DNA from: Adenophora triphylla var. japonica | Lineage: Eukaryota > Streptophyta > Magnoliopsida > Asterales > Campanulaceae | Length of the DNA: 64,000 bases | Assembly (NCBI GenBank): GCA_022495995.1 | Contig: JAFEMH010002335.1 | Coordinates: 231,001-295,000, forward strand | Reading direction: 5' to 3' | Shown: piece after piece, positions 55,903 through 64,000 of the stretch | How positions within the stretch are numbered: the first letter of the stretch is position 1 | How the letters are laid out: every line of letters begins with the position of its first letter | Translations under genes and position numbers: made by a program | The notes under the pieces: model-generated | The model's database searches: none | What the model saw: only the letters and a program-made list of their open reading frames with translations | What the model was told of the DNA's origin: nothing

Positions 55903-58848
55903 GAAATTGTGCATGGGAAATTCTGCCACCTCCGATGTGAAAGGTCAAGGAAAGGTGGTGCTGAAGTTGACTTTCGTGAAAGAGTTGACACTCAACAATG
56001 TGCTCTATGTGCCCGAAATCCGGAAAAATCTGGTGTCCGGATCACTTTTGATTAAGCATGGTTTTCGTGTTGTGTTTGAATCCGATATGGTTACTTTGTC
56101 TAAAAGTGGAATGTTTGTAGGCAAAGGTTATGTTTGTGATGGTATGTTTAAGCTTAGTCCTATGGTTGTAAAAAGCAATGTAATGGCTACTAAGCCTAAG
56201 GTGAATGAAATGAATAAGAATAATTCTTCCGTTTACTTGCTTGAGTCTTCCAATTTGTGGCATGGTAGACTAGGACATGTTAACTATGATACTATACGTT
56301 GATTAATTAACATGAATTGCATACCAAAATGTAAAATAGACTACAAACATAAATGTGAAACTTGTGTAGAGGCAAAGTTTACAAAACCTCCGTTCCATTC
56401 GGTTGTAAGAAATAATGAACCACTTGAGTTGGTTCATACGGATTTATGTGACTTCAAGTCAACATAAACACGAGGGGGCAATAAGTACTTTATGACTTTT
56501 GTTGATGATAGCACAAAATATTGTTATGTGTATCTTCTCAAAAGTAAAGATGAGGCTATAGAAAAGTTTGTTCTCTATAAAAATGAAGTTGAAAATCAAC
56601 TCAACAGGAAAATAAAGGTCATAAGAAGTGATCGTGGTGGTGAGTATGAATTCCCTTTTGAAGGTATTTGTGCTCAACATGGGATAAAACATGTAACAAC
56701 ACCACCATACACCCCACAATCCAATGGAGTTGCCGAACGGAAAAATCGGACTCTAAAGGACATGATGAATGCCATGTTAATAAGTTCGGGGTTACCGGAT
56801 AACATGTGGGGAGAGGCCGTCTTGTCGGCAAACTATGTGTTAAATAAAATGCCCCGAAAGAAAATAAATAAGAGCCCCTATGAATTGTGGCATGGAAGAG
56901 TGCCATCATACCAATACATGCGAGTGTGGGGGTGTCTTGCAATGGTTTCAATACCACCTCCCAAAAAGGTGAAAATTGGACCAAAAACTATTGATTGCAT
57001 ATTTATTGGGTATGCTCACAATAGTAGTGCTTATAGGTTTCTTGTGCATGAATCGAAGATTCAAGATATACACAAGAATACTATAATGGAGTCAAGAAAT
57101 GCTTCTTTCTTTGAGAATGTGTTTCCGTGCAAAAGAGATGAAGCAAGTTCATCTAAAAGGAAATATGATTCAATAGAAGAAGAAGAAGTAGAAGGAAGAA
57201 ATCATCATGATGAAAATGATGAAGCGGAGGTAGAACCTCGACGAAGCAAACGAGGTAGGGTAGAAAAATCTTTTGGCCCAGATTTTCTAACCTATATGCT
57301 TGAAAGTGAACCACAAAGTTATAAAGAGGCCGTGAGCTCTTCCGAAGGACCTTTGTGGAAAGAGGCCATTAAAAGTGAGATTGATTCCATTTTACAAAAT
57401 CACACTTGGGAATTAGTGGATCTTCCTCCGGGAAGTAAACCACTAGGATATAGGTGGATTTTTAAAAGGAAAATGAAGACGGATGGAACAATTGACAAGT
57501 ATAAGGCAAGACTTGTAATTAAAGGTTACAAGCAAAAGGAAGGCCTTGATTACTTTGATACATATTCTCCGGTTACGAGAATAACATCCATAAGAATTGT
57601 ACTTGCGATAGCCGCATTGCGGAATCTTGAAGTACATCAAATGGATGTTAAAACAGCCTTTCTAAATGGGGATTTAGAAGAGGAAATTTACATGGAGCAA
57701 CCGGAAGGATTTTCTGCGCCGGGGCAAGAAAATAAAGTGTGCAAGTTAGTAAAGTCTTTGTATGGCTTGAAACAAGCACCAAAACAATGGCATCAAAAGT
57801 TTGATCAAGCCATGATGGAAAGTGGATTTAAAATAAATGAATGTGAAAAATGTATCTATGTTAGAGACACGGGAAATGGCTACGTCATTTTGTGTCTTTA
57901 TGTAGATGACATGCTTATCATAGGAAGCTGTGATAAAATGATAAAGTCCACTAAAGATATGTTGAACTCAAAGTTTGACATGAAAGATATGGGGTTAGCC
58001 AACGTAATCCTTGGCGTGAAAATTTCAAGAATGTCAAATGGACTTGCTTTAAGCCAGTCACATTATGTGGATTAAATTCTTGAAAAATTCAGCAAGGATG
58101 ACTTAGCTATTGCTAGAACCCCAATAGACATGAGTCAACATCTATCAAAGAATAGAGGTGACACAATTTCTCAAGTTGAATACTCGTGAATCATTGGAAG
58201 TCTAATGTACTTGATGAGTTGTACTAGACCAGATATTGCTTACACGGTTAGCAAACTGAGTCGGTATACAAGTAATCCCGGAGCGGAGCATTGGAATGGT
58301 ATAGTGAGAGTACTAAGGTACTTAAGATATACTCGCGATTATGCTTTACAATATACATCCAGCGGTAATTGAAGAATATAGCGATGCTAATTGGATATCC
58401 GATATAAAAGACTCAAGGTCTACAAGCGGATTTGTGTTTACATTAGCCGAAGTTGCTATATCATGGAAATCTTCTAAACAAACGGTTATAGCTAGATCCA
58501 CGATGGAATCTGAGTTTATAGCGTTAGATAAATGTGGTGAAGAAGACGAGTGGCTACGCCAATTTATAGAAGATATTCCAAGATGGACGAAGCCCGTGCC
58601 ATCAATATGTATACAATTGTGATAGCCAATCAGCGATTGGAAGGGCACACAATCATATGTATAATGGTAAGTCGAGACACATTCGTCGAAGACATAATAC
58701 CATTAGACAACTACTCTCAACTGGCACAATATCCATTGACTATGTTAAGTCAAAGGAAAATTTAGCGGATCCGTTAACCAAAGGGTTAAATAGAGAGTTA
58801 GTTGAAAGCTCGACGGGGGGAATGGGACTTAAGCCTCTGAAAAGTTAA
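55903..58848 (+). pseudogene. Element G pol: protease end, integrase, reverse transcriptase, RNase H
   Basis: After the frame shift: GAG-pre-integrase (SSNLWHGRLGHVNYDTIR), then a TGA at 56300. Integrase shows [31 protein letters not shown] and NGVAERKNRTL (D-D-E). Another TAA lies near 56466. Reverse transcriptase covers 57400-58075 with VHQMDVKTAFLNGDLEEEIY and LCLYVDDMLIIG; a TAA falls at about 58073 and a TGA near 58187. RNase H (about 58340-58848) has [29 protein letters not shown], and KSKENLADPLTKGL at the end, with shifts near 58370 and 58620. So it is inactive but only lightly damaged. Confidence 0.9.
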
Positions 58849-59396
58849 ACACAGCGGAAAACCCAATCTAGATGACTGGAGATCCCAAGAACTAAATTTA
58901 ATGGGACCACCTAACTGTTAAAAGACTTGTAGCGTCACTATGGGGGAATCAACCCCAAGTCCATTCCTATTAGTGACATCCCGAAAGGACAAGGATAAGC
59001 CTATGGCTTTTAATGATTCTTACGCATCGAAAATTCGAGCGGGGTAATACGGGTTACCTTTAAAAATCACCTATGTGAGAGAGAAGTGGGGCCGCTTCGA
59101 GGAGAATTGTGTGAGGCTCAATTCTTAGACCCTCTTGCAGAACCAGGCGTATGTTCAGGGCCATGATTGAACATAGCTATGAGAATTTAAGTATGTTAGG
59201 ACGATACTTGTGTCAAGCATATGACCGGCTACACAAAAAGCATAACGATTCAAGGACATCGCGTCTATCGATTTGCGAGTAGAGTAAATATGCTTGTACG
59301 AGCGAAGATTCATTGGGCATTCCCACATCTTCGTATGCAAGTTTTCGTCTGCCGGGCTTTATCACCAATTCCGCATTATTCCTTCATGTGGGGGAT
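58849..59396 (+). other. Element G 3' untranslated region and polypurine tract
   Basis: No gene. It contains TATGGGGGAATCAACCCC, an inverted GGGG..CCCC word. CATGTGGGGGAT directly before the 3' LTR is the polypurine tract. Confidence 0.75.
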
Positions 59397-60630
59397 TGTT
59401 GGAAAAAAGTGTGTTTTGAAGGAAATAATGAGTTATTTTCTTAATTAGTTATTTGTCAAAATGACTAATTGATTGTTGGATTGTGTTCTACTCCATGAGT
59501 ACATTGAAAACATATATACATTTGTCAAAAATGGTTGAGAAATGAATGAGATATGAAGGCTGAAAGTTAATGGGTTGGAAAGGGTAAAATGTGGTTATCC
59601 CACATTGGAAAAAGATCTAAAAGTGGCTAAGTTTATATACTCCTACACTTTAGTAGAGAGTAAGATTGTGGTACATAGAGGCTCTCTCTCGCAAACAGGT
59701 GCGCAGGGGGGGTGCAAATCATGGACCGAAATAGGCTTCAGACTACCGAACTCATGTGCATGCGCGTCCTGCGGACACGAATGTAGCTCCGAAATAGCCT
59801 GTCCGTGCGAGCCCACTTTTTGAATTTTTTTTTCCAAAACTTGACCCAATGAATCTGGAAGTGAGGCGGGCGCCTGGACCTACCTGAGGCGGGTGCCTCG
59901 ACTCCAGTAGGTGCAGCCCAAGTGAACACCACCGAGGCGGGCGCCTGAACCAAGCCGAGGCGGACGCCTGGAGGCCAGTAGGTGCCGCCCCATTTGAGAC
60001 AGTCCGAGGCAGGCGCCTGGCGTTTCCCGAGGTGGGCACCTGGGCTCCAGTGGCTGTACGAAAAAATTGATTTTACACTGTTTTGTAACAGTTCAAAAGG
60101 CTGTTAATAAGTGTGTAAATCCAACAGCCATGTAACTGATCAAATGGAGGTTATGAGCCAAATAATTGTGCAATTATTTCAATAATTGTATTAATTAAGA
60201 AAATTAAAACATGGTTTTAATTTTCTGTTATGTCCTTGGATTATATAAAGGCAAGAACACAACAAGAGAGAATACACACAGATTTTCTCTAGAAATCCTC
60301 TCCTCTTCCTTTTGTTGCATATTGAACAAATATTTTCCTTGGCCTCCTTGCATTGCATTCGTGGTGATAAAGTTCAAGCATCTAACTTCAGTTCGTCGTA
60401 GGTATTCTTGTGCAACCACCGTCCGATCTATCCGTTTCATCCTGGGAGGCAAGCGTTCCATAAAATCTCAAGCACAACGTGGTGAGGGGGCGTAATTTGT
60501 CTTAAGGAGAGTGTGATTTCACACGACTCGGACATCTTCGACAAATCTTTTTCCTTCTCTTGTATTTTCTATTTCTGTTTTAAATTAGGTTTCTATAATT
60601 CTAGCAGATTTTGTAATAGTTATTCCAACA
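59397..60630 (+). repeat. 3' LTR of element G (long form, 1234 bp)
   Basis: It matches the 5' LTR with an extra segment of about 310 bp (59657-59970). That segment contains most of six palindromes: 59864-59875, 59887-59898, 59935-59946, 59958-59969, 60007-60018 and 60030-60041. TATATAAA at 60242-60249. Ends CCAACA before TAATA. Confidence 0.95.
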
Positions 60631-61014
60631 TAATATACTAAAATAATTAAAACACAATTAAATATATTAACTAAACAAATATATTAACAAACCATACTAA
60701 TAATTAAAACACAATCTTATAATTTCACAATAATAGTTTATAAACTTAAATTTCAAAATAATATTTTACATAACATAAAACATGAAATAAAAGATGAAAA
60801 TAAAAACTTACAATCAGAATCCACTATGGATTCTTATTTCTTCACTCCAAGGAAAGCAAAATAAAAATTAAAAATCTTTAAGGAAATTTTGGTAGATTTT
60901 CTCAACATATGAGACTTGTAATATTTTTGGGTGGTTTCTCCCGTATTGAAGCCTCTCCTTTATAGTCTCCTCATATTCCTTTTTCTTTCTTTTTAGAAAT
61001 AATGTCCATCAACT
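60631..61014 (-). promoter_or_regulatory. Non-coding end of the pararetrovirus fragment with TATA-like box
   Basis: AT-rich with no gene. On the minus strand ACTATAAAGGAGAGG (TATAAA at 60964-60959) lies after the second gene, a position that fits the intergenic promoter region of such viruses. This is inferred from position only. Confidence 0.4.
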
Positions 61015-62461
61015 TTACGTCTTCTTCTTCATTATTACTTTATGTCTCTTTTTCTTTTTTATTTTGTCTTTTGCCTCCTTATTTTCAACATTCTTCGTGA
61101 TTGACTCCTTAAATTCAATATTCTTCATGATAATGTTTCCCACTTGAAATTCTTCATGTCTCCCATTATTCTCCGTATGCAATGGTCTTTTGAGAGTATG
61201 GAATCGTTCCCATGTAATTTTCCATGTCTTCATTTTCATCTCCCATACTTTGAGTGGATGACATTGATGTATTATCTCCCCCTTTTTTAAAGAATAGAGC
61301 TAATAAAATTAGCAAACTTGTCGTTAATACAAGCATCTAATTTTTCTTGGGACATTTCAGGGTTTGTCAATAGAATTATTGTTTTTATCATCTCCATTGG
61401 ATTCTCTATATCATCTTCTTTTTCTTTCCTTTTGATTTTAGCTGTTTCTTTTGCTTCTTCCTTGAGCTGGGCACATACTTTATTCATTTCTTTTAGAGGT
61501 TCGGTAATATCAAATTTATTCCACCATTTGTAAGAATATGTTCTTATTAAGACATAAAATATCTAAATCATCATAATTGCAAGTGTAAGACCATGACCAA
61601 ATCCATGGAATATGAAATTCTATCATGAATAGCATTTTGGGCTTTACTTGTGAATATGTGATTTATTTTTTCTCCTTTGATGGATGGATGATTGACACAA
61701 TATTCCTTAAATAATGAGCTTATTTCTCTGGGAAAGAAAGAATCTTCCTTGGGACCAATTTTTTGCCAGTTTATAAAGAACCAACCGGGAATTTTATCAT
61801 ATATAAAGTCTTTATCAAACATAAAAAACCATGTATGTTTTCTTTGAAAATTTTGATATAAAAAGGCATTTAGCCATGCATCTATATAATCCCAGTAACT
61901 ATAATAAAATTGGTGATCATGATTTGCAAAATAATGTCTTAACTGATTTGGGTTAGTTCCCCAATCAGCTGTATTTAGGATTTTCCTAATTTTTGCTTTT
62001 GAAAAGGCATAAGCACTTTGAATTCCTTCTTGAACTGCTTAATTATTTCTAAATCTGTGATCAAAATAAACTGATCCTGTTTCTTTGAGAATAATTTAGT
62101 AGGAAGCTCTATTCTTTTTTCCTTTTATTGGGAAATTAGCTCTTTGTTCAAAATATTTATTAGCAATATAGTATGGGTCTGCCACCCATTTTTTAACACT
62201 TGGCTCAAGGCAAATAATGGGTTCTCTCAAAGATTTTTCTGTCATTTGATGATTATATTCTTCTAATAAGACATCTCTTGTTGTCCTTTAAGGATTAGAT
62301 GAAGAACCTGTATTAGGTTTTTTCAAATTTCCTGTATATGGATAAGATTGTGGAAATGTATAATTTTGATAAGATCTTCCTGCATAATAACTTCTCCCTC
62401 CTCTTTGGTAGGAGTATCTTTCCTTACCTCTGTCTCGAGAACTATTAGTTCTTCCGGACAT
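61015..62461 (-). pseudogene. Second gene of the pararetrovirus fragment, unidentified, degraded
   Basis: It starts at the ATG 62461-62459, which shares its A with the TAA of the polymerase gene. The N-terminus is rich in Arg, Gly, Tyr and Ser (about 60 residues), then come stops near 62290, 62100 and 62038. Open pieces follow at 61822-61571 (Trp-rich, GWFFINWQKIGP), 61487-61287 and 61239-61015 (Lys/Glu-rich). In related viruses a gene after the polymerase may be the inclusion-body/transactivator protein, but I do not recognise enough to assign it. No product is likely. Confidence 0.5.
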
Positions 62462-63128
62462 TACGGGGATCCCTGTAAAAACTCTCTTGTTAAGAAATCA
62501 GAAAGTGAATTTGATTCACCTTTTTTATATTCAATATGAAAATCAAAAACAGATTGAATGGCTTACCATCTGGCAAATATTTATTTTGATACTAAATTTT
62601 TTACATCTTTTTCTAAGACTTCTTTTGCTGCTTTACAATCTATTCTTAATATAAATTCTTGGTTTAAAAGATCTTCTAGAAATTTAGATATACATTTTAC
62701 AACTGATAACATTTCCTTTTTAATTGTAGAATAATTTTTCTGCGCATCATCCCATTTCCCTGAAGTAAATCTTACTAGTTCTTTCTTATTTTTTGAAGTA
62801 TTAAATTGTTTAAGAATTCCACCATAGCCAATTTTTGAAGCATCTGTTTCTACAATTTTTCTCCATTGTTCATTTGCTAAAGATAAGCAAGGTATCTTTT
62901 TTACTTTTAACTTTTTTAGTTTAACTGCGTTAGTATGGTCTATTCCCCATGCTGGAGGATTCTTTTTAAGACGGTCATATAATGGAGCATTATCAACAGC
63001 TACATTTTTATAAAATTCTGCTATATAATTAAGACTTCCTAAAAATCTTTGTAAATGTTTTTTATCATTAATTTCATCAAGAAATTTTGAAGCAAATTCA
63101 ATTGATCTGTTAATTGGTAAGTAGGAAC
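62461..63128 (-). pseudogene. Pararetrovirus polymerase fragment: end of reverse transcriptase and RNase H
   Basis: Minus-strand frame of about 220 codons, cut at its start by the A-family LTR. It shows the end of the reverse transcriptase (FLGSLNYIAEF) and an RNase H with the first Asp in TDASKIGYGG and a later IDCKAAKEV. A single in-frame TAA falls near 62565, and the frame closes with TAA at 62463-62461. The spacing and motifs fit Caulimoviridae better than Ty3/gypsy. It is an old, broken genomic copy. Confidence 0.75.
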
Positions 63129-64000
63129 TGTGGCGGTGCGATTTTATTTGAATACAGAGTCCCCACTAATTATTTATTTAGGAAAACAATAAGAAAAACT
63201 TTTTTTTAAAAAAAGATTTGGGTTCGGGGCTTAAGTGATGGATTTGGAAGGTCAAGGAGCACCACATCCATCCAATCCGAAGATCGGTCTTGCTTAAGGG
63301 GGATTTATTAATAAAAACAACATTTAAATTAGAACAAGAAAACCCTAATTAATTTCTTAATTAGGAATGTCGAGTTATATGCTTTGAAATCGCCTCCACG
63401 GATTGAAGGGACTCTAGGCTAACCCTTTTGATAGGATTACACTAAAAACAATTAGAGGGATTGAGAATAAGAAAGTAAAAATATAGGAGTTTACCATGTG
63501 TTTAGGGAGTATTTGATTTAGAACGTGATTCTAAGTGTTTTCTCCTCCTTCTCGATCGAGAAAGGATTTGGACATAATTTTGCCTTGATTTTAGGCTCGA
63601 GCCTTGATGTTCGTCAATCAAGAAGGTTGATGGACGAGTTTTGGGTGTTTGTTTACGAGTGATTTACAGGAATCTTTCAAGGAGAGAAACCAGTAAATTG
63701 CATGTCGACCGTCCTCTGAAATACTAAAAGTCATCTAGTATTTATAGGAGTTGATTTACTTGGTCACCAAGATAGGATTCCACCCAAGGAAGCTTCTAGA
63801 ACTCCACAATCAGTGGATACCCGGATGGATAAGAGTTATCAAGAAAAGAGGTTGAAACGGAGAAGAAAAGTGATTCTGCACATTCTGCAGAGGGGTTGTC
63901 TCGCGCGAGACATGCTTGTTCTGCGCGGGACAACTAGTCAATTGACCGTTTTGTCCTCTTCAGTTATTCCGTTAGTCAGTTAGGTTCAAAACTAACAAGG
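63129..64000 (-). repeat. A-family LTR in reverse orientation, runs off window
   Basis: Its plus-sense start TGTGGCGGTGCGATTTTATT is the reverse complement of an LTR end and aligns with 27420-27572. No primer site follows towards lower coordinates, so it is a 3' LTR or a solo LTR inserted in the pararetrovirus fragment; GGAAC (63124-63128) would be the target duplication. The TATA box (minus) lies at 63746-63739. Upstream of it are a three-part heat shock element at 63788-63802 and palindromes at 63899-63910 and 63918-63934. Confidence 0.85.
63739..63934 (-). promoter_or_regulatory. LTR promoter: TATA box, heat shock element, paired palindromes
   Basis: In minus orientation: degenerate GTTCTGCGCGGGACAAC (63918-63934), perfect TCTCGCGCGAGA (63899-63910), then GTTCTAGAAGCTTCC (63802-63788), which is three contiguous alternating nTTCn/nGAAn units, then TATAAATA (63746-63739). 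Confidence 0.65.

Larger units (their letters stand above)
53793..60630 (+). mobile_element. Element G: complete Ty1/copia retrotransposon
   Basis: Starts TGTTAG and ends CCAACA. TAATA precedes (53788-53792) and follows (60631-60635), a 5-bp target duplication. LTRs are nearly identical over shared parts, so the insertion is recent. Gag, protease, integrase, reverse transcriptase and RNase H follow in copia order in the plus direction with one frame change and a few stops. The lineage within copia is not assigned. Confidence 0.95.
60631..63128 (-). other. Endogenous pararetrovirus (Caulimoviridae-like) fragment, degraded
   Basis: On the minus strand a polymerase C-terminal part is followed, with a one-base stop/start overlap, by a second gene and then an AT-rich non-coding stretch with a TATA-like box. 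No LTR of its own, integrase or tRNA-primed LTR structure is seen, which fits an integrated pararetrovirus. It is interrupted on the left by element G and cut on the right by an A-family LTR. Stops make it non-functional. The genus was not determined. Confidence 0.65.

Noticed and set aside
62461..63128. Pararetrovirus polymerase as another gypsy element
   Set aside because: No integrase, primer site or LTR belongs to it, and a stop/start-overlapping second gene follows, which fits Caulimoviridae better.
1..64000. Host protein-coding gene, tRNA, rRNA or microRNA precursor
   Set aside because: No open frame without transposon, PMD or viral affinity had recognisable domains, and no cloverleaf or rRNA sequence was noticed.

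Overview
ORGANISM AND CHARACTER. This is nuclear DNA of a flowering plant (probably a eudicot; species not determinable here). The window is almost entirely transposable elements nested in one another, plus one fragment of an endogenous pararetrovirus (Caulimoviridae-like). No single-copy host gene, rRNA, tRNA or CRISPR array was seen. I use letters for the elements. LAYOUT. Element A (+ strand, Tat/Ogre-type Ty3/gypsy, 5' end off the window) covers 1-27572. Its integrase gene is split by element B (4197-19640), a complete 15.4-kb LTR element with 2.2-kb LTRs and a GCACC target duplication, which keeps a gag remnant but no pol. A itself sits in the reverse transcriptase gene of an older minus-strand gypsy element C (27573-31535). 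C's 5' LTR is interrupted by a decayed minus-strand copia element D (31536-39558). After a short AT-rich stretch comes a left-truncated Tat-type element E (about 40410-48149), which in turn cuts a second minus-strand gypsy element F (48150 to about 52500). Then come simple repeats, a Stowaway-like MITE (53181-53358), a complete and young copia element G (53793-60630, TAATA duplication), a minus-strand pararetrovirus fragment (about 60631-63128), and a reverse-oriented LTR of the A family (63129-64000, running off the window). ACCESSORY GENES. A, B and E all share one 3' design: (pol or gag remnant) - antisense intron-containing gene or genes - tandem arrays - polypurine tract - LTR. The antisense genes are a plant mobile domain (PMD, MAIN/MAIL-type) gene in all three, and a second gene that resembles the DUF7745 family in A and E. 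Several exon junctions are good GT-AG sites. Most copies carry a few stops or one-base shifts, so present function is doubtful. MAIN NOVEL SIGNAL. Each LTR family carries its own short CpG-centred palindrome upstream of the TATA box, usually repeated: GTCGTGCGAC type (B), TCTCGCGCGAGA (A), CACGAGTCGTG (D), AGTCCGGCCGGACT (E), AGGCGGGCGCCT (G), CGAGGAG-CTCCTCG (F). In A and B the same element-specific palindrome also sits just upstream of the antisense genes; in E degenerate forms do. This looks like a shared cis-regulatory or structural module linking LTR promoter and captured genes. In B it is embedded in 84-bp repeats that also carry six TTCTAGAA heat-shock-element dyads.
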